Assembly: GCF_026242055.1 (NCBI RefSeq)
Contig: NZ_JAPJDL010000009.1
Coordinates: forward strand, 34,432-98,431
Reading direction: 5' to 3'
DNA: 64,000 nucleotides
DNA from: Lentzea sp. NEAU-D7
Lineage (GTDB): Bacteria > Actinomycetota > Actinomycetes > Mycobacteriales > Pseudonocardiaceae
Shown: positions 1 to 9,467 of the stretch, piece after piece
Position numbering within the stretch: position 1 is the first letter of the stretch
Layout of the letters: each line of letters begins with the position of its first letter
Made by a program: the position numbers and the translations under genes
Notes under the pieces: generated by a model
Seen by the model: the letters and a program-made list of their open reading frames with translations, nothing else
Database searches by the model: none
Told to the model about the DNA's origin: nothing

Positions 1-90
1 GCCGCCCGCTGGGGCGGCGCCCCCGCCCCCCCCCCCGCGGGGGGGGGCGGGGGGGGGGGGGGGGCGGCGCGCCCCCCCCCCCCCCCCCCG
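1..90. other. Homopolymer G/C low-complexity contig end
   Basis: The first ~90 bases consist only of G and C, in runs of up to 18 or more identical bases. This is unlike anything else in the window. It interrupts a normal coding sequence that resumes at about base 91. It looks like a sequencing or assembly artefact at a contig end rather than genomic sequence. Confidence 0.8.
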
Positions 91-954
91 CACTCCATAG
101 ATCCCGGGCTTCGAGTTCCGCACGTGGATGTGCGTCGACGCCGTCGTCCCGATCCACAGGTCGTTCAGCGCGGTCTCCGGTTCGTGCAACGACGGCCGCG
201 CGAACTGGAAGCACCGCGCGGGCACCGCGTCCGGGTTGAAGTCGATCTGCAGCGTGTAGTCGTTCACCGGCCGCAGGAACCGCCGGTCGCAGACCTCGCT
301 GTCCGCACCGGGCCTCATCCGGACCGTGTAGTCGACGAGCGCCGTCTCGCCCGCTCTGAGCATCCGGTCGAAGAGGATCTCCGCGACGAGGAACCCGGTG
401 GAGTCCTCACTGCGCACCCTGCCGAGCCGGCACGGCGGCCCCGCCTCGATCGACGGCACGCCGAGGTCCGTGGCATCGGCCAGCTGGATCGCGAGGAACC
501 TGTCGACGCCGTCCTCCAGCGCCTGGATCACACCGGTGCAGTGGTTCGAGACCTCACGGCGGTCCGGCCCGATCACCTGCCGGTCCTGCACGCTGAGGTA
601 CGTCGTCGCCGTCGGTTGCAGCCGGTCGATCCGCGACATGACCTCACCGAGGTCGGTGGCCCGCGAGTCCCACATGTCCTCCAGGGACAGCGACTGGTCC
701 ACCCAGCGCCCGCGCGGCCTCTTGTCGCCCAGCCGGTCGGTCAGGAAGCCCTCACCGAGGTCGAGCAGCTCCTCCAGGGCGGCGACGACCTTCAGCGACT
801 CCGGGCGTTCCGGACGGCTGCGGCCGCGGCGCCAGTAGCTGAGCGTCGAGATGCTGACCTGCATGCCCCGGGCGGCCAGGTGGTGCTGGATGCGCTCGAG
901 GCTGAGGCCGCTGTTGTCGACGGCTTTCGTCAAGGCCTCCGCGAAGTCCACCAC
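1..954 (-). CDS. HTH (XRE-like) transcriptional regulator, 3' end lost in contig edge
   Basis: The minus strand from 954 reads without a stop into the homopolymer end, so the C-terminus is missing. The N-terminus (VVDFAEALTKAVDNSGLSLE) is followed by a helix-turn-helix segment ending in ISTLSYWRRGRSRPERPESL (about residues 20-60). It closely resembles the segment STLSYWQRGLRHPEVPRAI of the gene at 61397-62365. Both proteins have a ~200-residue C-terminal half with a shared ILFDRML/MLFDRRL motif. The start is uncertain: GTG at 954 or 951 fits the homologue, and an in-frame GTG at 996 is possible. The gene lies 66 bp after hutI (24 bp if 996 is used) on the same strand. The target and ligand are unknown. 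Confidence 0.75.
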   Translation of the reverse strand, partial: MVDFAEALTKAVDNSGLSLERIQHHLAARGMQVSISTLSYWRRGRSRPERPESLKVVAALEELLDLGEGFLTDRLGDKRPRGRWVDQSLSLEDMWDSRATDLGEVMSRIDRLQPTATTYLSVQDRQVIGPDRREVSNHCTGVIQALEDGVDRFLAIQLADATDLGVPSIEAGPPCRLGRVRSEDSTGFLVAEILFDRMLRAGETALVDYTVRMRPGADSEVCDRRFLRPVNDYTLQIDFNPDAVPARCFQFARPSLHEPETALNDLWIGTTASTHIHVRNSKPGIYGVRGGGGGARRPPPPPAPPRGGGGGGAAPAGG

Positions 955-1020
955 GGGGACACCGTACGGCCCCGCACCTTGCGCCAGTAGGCCCACACGA
1001 CGGGTGATGAGGGGTCTGTC

Positions 1021-2154
1021 TCAACTGGCGCGTTCCCCCCGACGCCACACCGAGTGCGTCAACGGGACGCCCGGCCGGTACGCCAGATGCGTGATCGAGG
1101 GTGCGTCCAGCACGTGGAGATCCGCCCGCGCACCAGGCCTGATGACACCGACGTCGGTGCGTCGCAACGCCTGGGCACCGCCCGCCGTCGCCGCCCAGAC
1201 CGCTTCCTCGACGCTCATCCGCATCTGCAAGACCGCTGTCGTCACGCAGAACGCCATCGACGAGGTGTAGGACGAGCCGGGGTTGCAGTTGCTGGCGAGG
1301 GCCACCGTCGCACCGGCGTCGAGCAGGGCGCGGGCGGGCGGCAGCGACTGGCGGGTCGAGAGGTCGCACGCCGGGAGCAGCGTGGCGACGGTGTCCGAGG
1401 AGGCCAGCGCGTCGACGTCCGCGGCGGACAGGTACGTGCAGTGGTCGACGGAGGCGGCGCCGAGTTCCACGGCCAGCCGCACGCCGGGGCCCTCGCCGAG
1501 CTGGTTGCCGTGGACGCGCAGGCCGAGGCCCTTCGCCGCGGCCGCCTGGAGCACGGCCTTCGACTGGTCGTAGTCGAAGGCACCCTTCTCGCAGAACACG
1601 TCCGCCCAGCTCACCAGGGGTGCGACGGCGTCGAGCATCTCCCCGCGGACCAGGTCGACGTAGGTGTCCGCGTCCTCGCCGGGCGGCACGAGGTGGGCAC
1701 CGAGGAACGTGACCTCGTCGGCCTGTTCGGCGGCGATGCGGGCCGACCGCACCTCGTCGGCGACGTTCAGGCCGTAGCCGGTCTTGGTCTCGACGAACGT
1801 CGTCCCTTGGCGTAGGGCTTCGGCGACGTGCCTGCGCACGACCGCGGCCAGTTCCTCGTCGGTCGCGGCACGGGTCGCGTTGACGGTCACGGCGATGCCG
1901 CCCGCGGTGTAGGGCTTGCCGGCCATGCGCGCGCCGAACTCGGCGGTCCGGTCGCCCGCGAACACCAGGTGGGTGTGGCTGTCGACCCAGCCGGGCAGCA
2001 CCGCGCGGCCCTCGACGTCGACCCTGTCGTCGGCCGCCGGAGCGTTCGTGGACGAGCCGACCCAGGCGATCTCCGCGCCGTCGATGACCAGCGCGTTGCC
2101 GGTGACCTCGCTGTTCGTGGTCAGCTCACCGATGCCGGTGATCAGCGTGCTCAT
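1021..2154 (-). CDS. hutI: Imidazolonepropionase
   Basis: A 377-residue amidohydrolase-superfamily enzyme that hydrolyses 4-imidazolone-5-propionate to N-formimino-L-glutamate, the third step of histidine degradation. Visible features are the metal motif [19 protein letters not shown] (about residues 60-80), [10 protein letters not shown], the HGNQLGEG histidine, DHCTYL, and the late segment [17 protein letters not shown]. The length is slightly below the ~400 residues of most HutI proteins. The ATG overlaps the hutF stop (ATGA), so the two are translationally coupled. It is the last gene of the hut operon. Confidence 0.95.
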   Translation of the reverse strand: MSTLITGIGELTTNSEVTGNALVIDGAEIAWVGSSTNAPAADDRVDVEGRAVLPGWVDSHTHLVFAGDRTAEFGARMAGKPYTAGGIAVTVNATRAATDEELAAVVRRHVAEALRQGTTFVETKTGYGLNVADEVRSARIAAEQADEVTFLGAHLVPPGEDADTYVDLVRGEMLDAVAPLVSWADVFCEKGAFDYDQSKAVLQAAAAKGLGLRVHGNQLGEGPGVRLAVELGAASVDHCTYLSAADVDALASSDTVATLLPACDLSTRQSLPPARALLDAGATVALASNCNPGSSYTSSMAFCVTTAVLQMRMSVEEAVWAATAGGAQALRRTDVGVIRPGARADLHVLDAPSITHLAYRPGVPLTHSVWRRGERAS

Positions 2155-3425
2155 GCCCACAGCTCCTCGATCGCGTCCGCCAGCAGCCTGCCGACGTCTC
2201 CCAGGGTCTCGTGCACGCCACCCGCGGCGACCACGCGACCGCCGACCACGACGGTGTCCACATCGGACGCCGTGGCCGTCAGGAGGACCTGCTGCGGCAA
2301 CGAACCCGCGGTGCGCGGCGTCGAGCAGCTGATCGCCACGAGGTCGCAGGGCGCCCCTGGCTCGATGCGTCCCCCGTCCCAGCCGAGTGCGGAGTGGCGG
2401 GTGGCCGCGTCGAGCAGTTCGGCCGGCGAGAAACGACCTCGCTGGCCGGTGCGGAGCCGTTCGTTGTGCTCCAGGGCGCGGGTTTCCAGCAGCGGGTCGA
2501 TCACCGCGTGCTGGTCGCTGCCCAGCGACAACGGGCTGCCCGCGTCGGCCAGTTCGCGGGCGGGGCCGATGCCGTCGGCCAGGTCCGCCTCGGTTGTCGG
2601 GCAGAAGCACGCGCCCGTGCCGGAGCCGCCGAGCAGTGCGATGTCCTCGGGTGTCAGGTGCGTGGCGTGCACGGCCGTTGTCCGCGGGGAGAGCGCACCG
2701 GCCTCGTGCAGGAGCCCGGTCGGCGTGAGGCCGTACGCGGCGAGGCAGGCCTCGTTCTCGGCGGGCTGCTCGGAGAGGTGGACGTGCAGCGGGGCGTCCG
2801 GGAACGCCTGCGCCACCACGGAGAGCTCGGCCCGTGGGACGGCGCGGACCGAGTGGATCGCGGCGCCGACGCGCATGACCTCGTCGGACTCCAGCTCGGC
2901 GACCCGTGCGGCCCACGCCTCGGCGGTGCCGTCGGAGAAGCGCCGCTGCACCTCGTTGACGGGCTGGTCGATGCCGCCCGCGAGGTAGCAGGTGTCGAGC
3001 AGGGTCAGGCGGATGCCGGCGTCCTGCGCCGCCTCGCGTAGGGCGTACCCGAACTCGTTCGACCCGTCGTGGACGTAGTGGAACTCGCCCACGGCCGAGA
3101 CACCCGCGAGCGCCATCTCGGCGTAGACCGCACGGGCCAGGCGGTAGTACGACTGCGGGGTCAGCTTCGACGCCAGCGCGTACATGCCTTCGCGCCACGT
3201 CCAGAACGTGCCGCCACCGTCGTGCGTCCGGCCCCTGAGCGCGCGGTGGAACGCGTGCGAGTGCGCGTTCGCGAAGCCCGGCACGACGATGCCGTGCAGC
3301 CGCCGCACACCCAGCGGAATTGTGTCCACTGTGGACACGTTCGCGATCACGCCGTTCTCGACCCTGATCAGGACGCGCTCGGCGAGCCCTGCGGGCAACC
3401 AGGCCCGCTCGCACCAGAAGTTCAT
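2151..3425 (-). CDS. hutF: Formimidoylglutamate deiminase
   Basis: A 424-residue amidohydrolase-superfamily protein predicted to deaminate N-formimino-L-glutamate to N-formyl-L-glutamate and ammonia. Motifs are [16 protein letters not shown] near residue 55 (metal histidines), [14 protein letters not shown] (about 240), a later metal histidine in AVHATHLT, and [12 protein letters not shown] (about 325). It overlaps the M20 gene upstream and hutI downstream by four bases each. HutF commits the pathway to the five-step route through formylglutamate. That route needs a deformylase, here probably the adjacent M20 enzyme. Confidence 0.95.
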   Translation of the reverse strand: MNFWCERAWLPAGLAERVLIRVENGVIANVSTVDTIPLGVRRLHGIVVPGFANAHSHAFHRALRGRTHDGGGTFWTWREGMYALASKLTPQSYYRLARAVYAEMALAGVSAVGEFHYVHDGSNEFGYALREAAQDAGIRLTLLDTCYLAGGIDQPVNEVQRRFSDGTAEAWAARVAELESDEVMRVGAAIHSVRAVPRAELSVVAQAFPDAPLHVHLSEQPAENEACLAAYGLTPTGLLHEAGALSPRTTAVHATHLTPEDIALLGGSGTGACFCPTTEADLADGIGPARELADAGSPLSLGSDQHAVIDPLLETRALEHNERLRTGQRGRFSPAELLDAATRHSALGWDGGRIEPGAPCDLVAISCSTPRTAGSLPQQVLLTATASDVDTVVVGGRVVAAGGVHETLGDVGRLLADAIEELWA

Positions 3426-4591
3426 GAGCCGAGGTGTTCGATCGTCGCCGCCAGCGCCCTGACGCCCTCGTCGACGTCGGCCTGCTCGGCGAACTCCTCC
3501 GGCGCGTGGCTGACGCCGGTGGGGTTGCGCACGAACAACATCGCGGTCGGCACGTGCGCTGCGAGGATGCCCGCGTCGTGGCCCGCACCGGTCGGCAGCG
3601 CCGGAACGCCACCGAGCGCTCCCGCGATGTCGTCCCGCAGCCCGCTGTCGAAGTACACCGTGTCGCCGTAGGACTCCTCGGTGATGGTGACCTCGCAGCC
3701 CTCCTCCTCGGCGGCTTGGCGGGCAGCCTCGGAGATCTCCGCGACCATCGCACGGGTGCGCGCGTCGTCGCTGTCCCGCGCGTCCAGCCAGACGTCCACT
3801 GAGGACGCGATGACGTTGGTGCCACCGGGGTTGGGGACGAGCCTTCCCACGGTGGCACGCCCGCCTGCCCTGGCCGCCTTCCTGGCGGCGAGGACGAGTT
3901 GGGAGGCCGGGAGCATCGGGTCGCGGCGGTCCTCGATCAACGTCGCTCCGGCGTGGTTCCCCTCGCCGGAGAACGTGAAGCGCCACCGGCCGTGCGCGAG
4001 GATGCTGCTCGCGACACCGACCGGCACGGTCAGGCCGCGGCCCTGTTCGACGTGCAGCTCGACGAACTGGCCGATGCGCCTCAGCGCCCGTTCGTCGCGG
4101 CCGACCAGGTCCGGGTCGTACCCGGAGGCCTTCATGGCCTCGGCCAGCGTGACGCCGTCCGGGTCCTTGAGCGCCAGCGCCTTCTCCGGGGCGATGGCAC
4201 CGGTCAGCAGCCGCGAACCGAGGCACGCGACGCCGAACCGGCCGCCTTCCTCCTCCGCGAAGACCGTGATCGCGAACGGCCGCGCGGGCTTGAACCCCTT
4301 GGCCTGCAGGAGGTCCACGGCCTGCAGGGAGCTGGTCACCCCGAGCGGGCCGTCGAACGCGCCGCCACCGGGCACCGAGTCCAGGTGGCTGCCGGTGACG
4401 AGCGCGTTGTCGCCGCGCTCGCCCCACCAGGCCCAGATGTTGCCGTTCTGGTCGGTCTCGACGTTCAGGCCGCGCCTGACGGCCTGCTCGACGAACCAGT
4501 GCCGCAGCTCCAGCTCCGGCTTGTCGTAGCCGTGGCGGGAGTAGCCGCCGCGCTTCGGGTCCCTGCCGACGTCCGCGATCTGGTCGAGCAT
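3422..4591 (-). CDS. M20-family amidohydrolase in hut operon (annotated type: allantoate amidohydrolase; probable formylglutamate deformylase)
   Basis: A 389-residue M20/M28-type metallo-hydrolase of the allantoate amidohydrolase / N-carbamoyl-amino-acid hydrolase group. Metal ligands are visible in [18 protein letters not shown] (about residues 63-80) and EEEGGRFG (about 113), and a late histidine in [12 protein letters not shown]. The ATG at 4591 has a good ribosome site (GGTGGAGGG). It lies 83 bp after hutU and overlaps hutF by four bases. No classical hutG is present, and HutF produces formylglutamate. The inference is that this enzyme releases formate and glutamate. An allantoate role remains possible from sequence alone. 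Confidence 0.85.
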   Translation of the reverse strand: MLDQIADVGRDPKRGGYSRHGYDKPELELRHWFVEQAVRRGLNVETDQNGNIWAWWGERGDNALVTGSHLDSVPGGGAFDGPLGVTSSLQAVDLLQAKGFKPARPFAITVFAEEEGGRFGVACLGSRLLTGAIAPEKALALKDPDGVTLAEAMKASGYDPDLVGRDERALRRIGQFVELHVEQGRGLTVPVGVASSILAHGRWRFTFSGEGNHAGATLIEDRRDPMLPASQLVLAARKAARAGGRATVGRLVPNPGGTNVIASSVDVWLDARDSDDARTRAMVAEISEAARQAAEEEGCEVTITEESYGDTVYFDSGLRDDIAGALGGVPALPTGAGHDAGILAAHVPTAMLFVRNPTGVSHAPEEFAEQADVDEGVRALAATIEHLGS

Positions 4592-4674
4592 CAGCCCTCC
4601 ACCGGCGTGCTCACGCAGGGGTCCCCTCCAGGGGGTCCCCCGATTTCCATTGTCCCAGCGAGGTCTGACAATTC

Positions 4675-6315
4675 TCAGCCCTCCATCGGGATGCGGACGC
4701 CCTTGTCCGACGCCACCGACTTCGCCTCGTCGTACCCGGCGTCCACGTGCCGGATGACGCCCATGCCGGGGTCGTTGGTCAGCACGCGCTCGATCTTCTG
4801 CGCCGCCAGCGCGGTGCCGTCCGCGACCGTCACCTGGCCTGCGTGGATCGAGCGGCCGATGCCGACGCCGCCGCCGTGGTGGATCGACACCCACGTGGCG
4901 CCGGAGGCCGTGTTGACCAGGGCGTTGAGCAGCGGCCAGTCCGCGATCGCGTCGGAGCCGTCGGCCATCGCCTCGGTCTCGCGGTACGGGGAGGCCACCG
5001 AGCCGCAGTCGAGGTGGTCGCGGCCGATGACGATCGGCGCGGACAGCTCGCCGGACGCCACCATCTCGTTGAACTTGAGGCCCGCGAGGTGCCGTTCGCC
5101 GTAGCCGAGCCAGCAGATGCGGGCGGGCAGGCCCTGGAACTCGACGCGCTCGCCCGCCATCTTGATCCACCGGTGGAGCTGCTCGTTCTCCGGGAAGAGC
5201 TCCAGGATCGCCTTGTCGGTCTTGGCGATGTCCTCGGGGTCGCCGGACAGCGCGGCCCAGCGGAACGGGCCCTTGCCCTCGCAGAACAGCGGCCGGATGT
5301 AGGCGGGCACGAAGCCGGGGAACGCGAACGCGCGGTCGTAGCCGCCGAGCTGCGCCTCACCGCGGATCGAGTTGCCGTAGTCGAACACCTCGGCGCCGCG
5401 GTCCATGAACCCGACCATGGCCTCGACGTGAGCGGCCATCGACCTGCGGGCGCGGTCGGTGAACTCCTCGGGCTTCGCGGCGGCGTAGTCCTGCCACTCC
5501 TCCAGCGGGACGCCGACGGGCAGGTACGCCAGCGGGTCGTGCGCCGAGGTCTGGTCGGTGACGATGTCGACGGCGACCTCGCGGCGCAGCAGCTCCGGCA
5601 GGATCTCCGCCGCGTTGCCCACGACACCGACGGACACGGCCTCACCGGCGGCCTTGGCGGCCAGCACGCGCTCGATCGCCGAGTCCAGGTCGTCCGCGAT
5701 CTCGTCGAGGTAGCGGGTCTCCAGGCGGCGCTGGGCGCGGTGCGGGTCGACCTCGATGCACAGCGCGACGCCCTCGTTCATCGTCACGGCCAGCGGCTGC
5801 GCGCCACCCATGCCGCCCAGGCCCGCGGTGACCGTCAGCGTGCCGCGCAGCGTGCCGTTGAAGCGCTTGGTGGCGACGGCAGCGAACGTCTCGAAGGTGC
5901 CCTGCAGGATGCCCTGGGTGCCGATGTAGATCCACGAACCGGCGGTCATCTGCCCGTACATCGTGAGGCCCTCGGCCTCCAGGCGGCGGAACTCGGGCCA
6001 GTTCGCCCAGTCCGGCACGAGGTTCGAGTTCGCGATGAGCACGCGCGGTGCCCATTCGTTCGTGCGCATGACGCCGACCGGGCGTCCGGACTGCACGAGC
6101 AGCGTCTCGTCGGCTTCCAGGTTCTTGAGCTCACGGGTGATCGCGTCGAACGACGGCCAGTCGCGCGCGGCCTTGCCGGTGCCGCCGTAGACGACGAGGT
6201 CCTCGGGGCGCTCGGCGACGTCCGGGTCGAGGTTGTTGTGGAACATCCGGAGAGCGGCCTCGGTCGACCAGTTCTTCGCGGTCAGCTCGGTGCCGCGGTC
6301 AGCGCGAACAGCCAT
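4675..6315 (-). CDS. hutU: Urocanate hydratase
   Basis: A 546-residue urocanase that converts urocanate to 4-imidazolone-5-propionate with tightly bound NAD+. Family signatures are [15 protein letters not shown] near the N-terminus, the glycine-rich NAD segment [17 protein letters not shown] (about 165-180), [12 protein letters not shown], and [20 protein letters not shown] (about 445-465). The length matches the family. The start ATG shares one base with the TAA of hutH (TAATG), so the two are coupled. The start at 6315 follows the family N-terminus. Confidence 0.97.
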   Translation of the reverse strand: MAVRADRGTELTAKNWSTEAALRMFHNNLDPDVAERPEDLVVYGGTGKAARDWPSFDAITRELKNLEADETLLVQSGRPVGVMRTNEWAPRVLIANSNLVPDWANWPEFRRLEAEGLTMYGQMTAGSWIYIGTQGILQGTFETFAAVATKRFNGTLRGTLTVTAGLGGMGGAQPLAVTMNEGVALCIEVDPHRAQRRLETRYLDEIADDLDSAIERVLAAKAAGEAVSVGVVGNAAEILPELLRREVAVDIVTDQTSAHDPLAYLPVGVPLEEWQDYAAAKPEEFTDRARRSMAAHVEAMVGFMDRGAEVFDYGNSIRGEAQLGGYDRAFAFPGFVPAYIRPLFCEGKGPFRWAALSGDPEDIAKTDKAILELFPENEQLHRWIKMAGERVEFQGLPARICWLGYGERHLAGLKFNEMVASGELSAPIVIGRDHLDCGSVASPYRETEAMADGSDAIADWPLLNALVNTASGATWVSIHHGGGVGIGRSIHAGQVTVADGTALAAQKIERVLTNDPGMGVIRHVDAGYDEAKSVASDKGVRIPMEG

Positions 6316-7820
6316 TACAGGGCTCCACTTCGGATCAGGGCCTCGGCGGCGGCGATCTCGGGGGCGAGGTGGCGGTCGGGGCCGGGACCGGCGACCGTCT
6401 CGCGCAACTTCGCCACGGCGGCGGCCGTCGCGGGGGCGGGCTTGAGGGGCGCGCGCAGGTCGAGCGCCCGCGCGGCGGTGAGCAGTTCGACGGCCAGCAC
6501 GGTGGTGAGCCCGTCGACGGCCTTGCGCAGCTTGCGGGCGGCGGACCAGCCCATCGACACGTGGTCCTCCTGCATCGCGGAGGACGGGATCGAGTCGACG
6601 GAGGCCGGCACGGCCAGGCGCTTGAGCTCGGACACGATCGCCGCCTGGGTGTACTGGGCGATCATGTGGCCGGAGTCGACGCCGGGGTCGTCGGCGAGGA
6701 ACGGCGGCAGGCCGTGCGAGCGGGAGACGTCGAGCATGCGGTCGGTGCGGCGCTCGGCGATGGAGGCCACGTCCGCGAGCGGGATGGCCAGGAAGTCCAG
6801 CACGTAGGCGACCGGGGCGCCGTGGAAGTTGCCGTTGGACTCGACGCGGCCGTCCGCCAGCACGACCGGGTTGTCGATCACGGACGCCAGTTCGCGGTCG
6901 GCCACCGTCGCCGCGTACGCGACGGTGTCGCGCGCCGCGCCGTGCACCTGCGGGGAGCAGCGCAGCGAGTACGCGTCCTGCACGCGGGTGCAGTCCGGGC
7001 CGCGGTGCGAGGCGACGATCTCGGAGTTCTTGAGGAACGCGAGCATCCGGGCGGCCGACAGGTTCTGGCCGGGGTGCGGGCGCAGCGCGTGCAGCTCCGG
7101 CTCGAAGACGCGGTCGGTGCCGAGCAGGGCCTCGACGCTCATCGCGGCGGTGAGGTCCGCGATGTCCAGCAGCCGGGTGAGGTCGGCGATCGCCAGCGAC
7201 AGCATGCCGAGCATGCCGTCCGTGCCGTTGATCAGCGCGAGGCCTTCCTTCTCGGCCAGCTGCACGGGTTCGATGCCCGCTTCGGCGAGGGCTTCGGCCG
7301 CGGGGACGAGCTCGTCGCGCGAGTTGCGGACCATGCCCTCGCCCATCAGCGCGAGCGCGCACGCCGACAACGGCGCGAGGTCGCCGGAGCAGCCCAGCGA
7401 GCCGTACTCGTGCACGACCGGGGTGATGCCGGCGTTCAGCATCCCCGCCATCGCGTCCACAGTGGACAGCCGGACGCCGGTGTGGCCGGTCGAGAGCGTG
7501 CGCAGGCGCAGCAGCATCAGCGCCCGCACGACCTCGCGTTCGACCTCGGGACCGGCGCCGGCGGCGTGCGAGCGGATCAGCGACCGCTGCAGCTGGGCAC
7601 GGCGGTCCGGCGGGATGTGCCGGACGGCGAGCGCGCCGAACCCGGTCGAGACGCCGTAGGTGGGGCGTTCGGCCGTGGCGAGCTGTTCGATGTGGCCGCG
7701 GGCGGTGGTGACCGCCTCGCGGGCCGCTGCGGTGATCTCCACCGGGGCGCCGTCGCGGGCGACGGCATGAACGTCCTCGAGGGTCAGAGGCTTCGGACCC
7801 AGCTCCACCGGTTGTCGCAT
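6315..7820 (-). CDS. hutH: Histidine ammonia-lyase
   Basis: A 501-residue lyase that removes ammonia from L-histidine to give urocanate, the first step of the pathway. The prosthetic-group tripeptide lies in [20 protein letters not shown] (about residues 140-160) as Cys-Ser-Gly rather than the usual Ala-Ser-Gly. The Cys form is known, from memory, in Streptomyces HutH. Other signatures are [12 protein letters not shown] and HSTHGVHG-like segments such as [13 protein letters not shown]. It is the first gene of the hut operon and is preceded by a strong stem-loop. Confidence 0.96.
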   Translation of the reverse strand: MRQPVELGPKPLTLEDVHAVARDGAPVEITAAAREAVTTARGHIEQLATAERPTYGVSTGFGALAVRHIPPDRRAQLQRSLIRSHAAGAGPEVEREVVRALMLLRLRTLSTGHTGVRLSTVDAMAGMLNAGITPVVHEYGSLGCSGDLAPLSACALALMGEGMVRNSRDELVPAAEALAEAGIEPVQLAEKEGLALINGTDGMLGMLSLAIADLTRLLDIADLTAAMSVEALLGTDRVFEPELHALRPHPGQNLSAARMLAFLKNSEIVASHRGPDCTRVQDAYSLRCSPQVHGAARDTVAYAATVADRELASVIDNPVVLADGRVESNGNFHGAPVAYVLDFLAIPLADVASIAERRTDRMLDVSRSHGLPPFLADDPGVDSGHMIAQYTQAAIVSELKRLAVPASVDSIPSSAMQEDHVSMGWSAARKLRKAVDGLTTVLAVELLTAARALDLRAPLKPAPATAAAVAKLRETVAGPGPDRHLAPEIAAAEALIRSGAL

Positions 7821-7831
7821 GGAGACATCAC

Positions 7832-7867
7832 AGCGCTCCGGGGCCGAGTCAGCGACCCCGGAGCGCT
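7832..7867. terminator. Perfect 12-bp stem-loop between the anti-sigma-like gene and hutH
   Basis: AGCGCTCCGGGG (7832-7843) and CCCCGGAGCGCT (7856-7867) are perfect inverted repeats around a 12-base loop. The structure lies 27 bp after the 7895-8830 gene and 11 bp before the hutH start, both on the minus strand. It could end the upstream transcript or form a leader structure for hutH. No clear U-run follows it. Confidence 0.6.
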
Positions 7868-7894
7868 CGATGGTGTCTGAGATGCCAGACGGAC

Positions 7895-8830
7895 CTACAG
7901 GCCCCTGCCGATCCAGCTCGTGTCGGGAGAGGGCGAGAGCTCGACGTCGTTCGCGGTCCTGACCAGCTCCTCCGGCGAGGCCGCACCCCGGACGGTCACC
8001 CACACGGAGCCGTCGAGCACCGCGACCGCGCCGTCCACCTGCACGCCCTGCTTGCCGCGCACCGTGACCGGCGCCCCGCCGGACAGGCCGGGCGAGCGGG
8101 TCGAGACCTGGACGACGAGCGGGTCCTCGGCCAGCTGGGCGCCCCAGTCACCGGGTGAGCTGCCCCAGACCTCGGTCGCCTCCATGCCCTTGAGCACGAA
8201 CGGCGGCCGGTGGACGACCTTCGAGTCGGCTCGCACCGACTCCGCGACCCGCAGCGCGGTCTGCTTCACGTCGTCCGTGCCGCGCACCGTGACGCTCAGC
8301 CAGTCCTGCGCCTCCCAGACCAGCCGGGCGGTGAGACCCGGCGACTGGCCCTGCTCGGTGCGGACCCAGGCCTTCAGCCCGCGGACGGAGACCTCGTCCC
8401 AGCCCGTCGTGTCGGGCTTGCTCTTCGACTTGCCGAGCTTGGTCAGCGGGCCGCCGTCGGTGAACGGGTAGCCCTGGGCACCGGTGGGCACGTAGGCGCG
8501 TTCGCCGTCGAGCAGGCCCCGGTAGACCTCGCCGTAGCCCTCGGGCAGCCAGTGCGGCGAGTACTTGAGCGGCAGGCGCGAGACCTGGTCGTCGCCGACG
8601 AGCGCGGCCGCGGCGTTGTTCTGGTTCGGCGGCGTGTACCTGTCGCTCGCGATCACGCCCGCGAAGATCAGGACGACGACCGCGGCCATGCCGGCCGTGG
8701 CGATCAGGAAGATGTTGTTCCGCTGCCTCTTGCGCTTGCGCCGCAGGGCGTTCAGCGTCGGGCCCGGATGCGGAGTGCGTTCGGCCAGCTGACCGAGCGC
8801 CTCCTTGATGAGCTGTTCGGTGTCGTTCAC
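7895..8830 (-). CDS. Membrane-anchored partner of the adjacent ECF sigma factor (unknown function)
   Basis: A 311-residue protein with a short cytoplasmic N-terminus rich in Lys/Arg (LRRKRKRQRNN, about 30-40), one transmembrane helix (IFLIATAGMAAVVVLIFAGV, about 41-60) and a ~245-residue extracytoplasmic domain without a recognisable fold. The GTG start overlaps the sigma factor stop (GTGA) and has a GGGGAGGG ribosome site. The coupled position and topology match proteins co-encoded with SigE-family ECF factors in actinomycetes. An anti-sigma or sensor role is inferred. Confidence 0.8.
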   Translation of the reverse strand: MNDTEQLIKEALGQLAERTPHPGPTLNALRRKRKRQRNNIFLIATAGMAAVVVLIFAGVIASDRYTPPNQNNAAAALVGDDQVSRLPLKYSPHWLPEGYGEVYRGLLDGERAYVPTGAQGYPFTDGGPLTKLGKSKSKPDTTGWDEVSVRGLKAWVRTEQGQSPGLTARLVWEAQDWLSVTVRGTDDVKQTALRVAESVRADSKVVHRPPFVLKGMEATEVWGSSPGDWGAQLAEDPLVVQVSTRSPGLSGGAPVTVRGKQGVQVDGAVAVLDGSVWVTVRGAASPEELVRTANDVELSPSPDTSWIGRGL

Positions 8831-9354
8831 GACAGGCCCTCCCCGAACCGCAACCCGACTCCAGCGGGTTCCGGCGTGTGGTCCAGGCGGAGTGTGGCCA
8901 GCGCACGCGAGATGTGGCTGCGCACGGTTCCCTCGGCACAACCGAGCATCTGTGCGATCTCCGAGTCCTCGTAGTTCTCGTAGTAGCGGAGCACGACGGC
9001 GGCCCGCTGTTTGCGGGGCAGCTTCGCGATCCGCTGCAACATTGCTTCCCGCTCGTCGTAGTGGTGCGTCTTGTCGCCGACGGGCGGGGTGACGGACTCG
9101 AGCGTCGTCATGCAGAGAGCGACGTCCTTCGCGGCCCTGCGTCTGCGCCACGAGAGGTACTCGTTGGTCACCATGCGCTTGACGTAGGCGTGAGGGAGGT
9201 CGACTGAACCGATGCGGTCCCACTTCTGCTGCGCGCGCAGCAGCACTTCCTGGACCACGTCCTGGGCCAGGTGCGGGTCGCACGTGAGCACGGTGGCATA
9301 GCGCAGCAACGGGGTCACCTGTTCTGCCACGAAGTCATCGAAACTCGGTGTCAA
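8827..9354 (-). CDS. SigE-family ECF RNA polymerase sigma factor
   Basis: A 175-residue sigma factor. Region 2 spans about residues 8-75, with HLAQDVVQEVLLRAQQKWDR and LPHAYVKRMVTNEYLSWRRR. Region 4 spans about 108-160, with LPRKQRAAVVLRYYENYEDS and the DNA-recognition helix GTVRSHISRALATL. This pattern is typical of the Streptomyces SigE-type (TIGR02983-like) ECF family. It is co-transcribed with the membrane protein downstream and divergent from the IclR regulator. The trigger and target promoters are not visible. Confidence 0.92.
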   Translation of the reverse strand: MTPSFDDFVAEQVTPLLRYATVLTCDPHLAQDVVQEVLLRAQQKWDRIGSVDLPHAYVKRMVTNEYLSWRRRRAAKDVALCMTTLESVTPPVGDKTHHYDEREAMLQRIAKLPRKQRAAVVLRYYENYEDSEIAQMLGCAEGTVRSHISRALATLRLDHTPEPAGVGLRFGEGLS

Positions 9355-9467
9355 TCCCGACCCCCTTCAAAACCGTCACGCCCCTCCAACGCTCCCCGGG
9401 CGTGTTCTGTTGAGTGTGCCCTGATGTCGTAACGGCGTGGGGTGCATCACATGGGAAAATCACCGAC

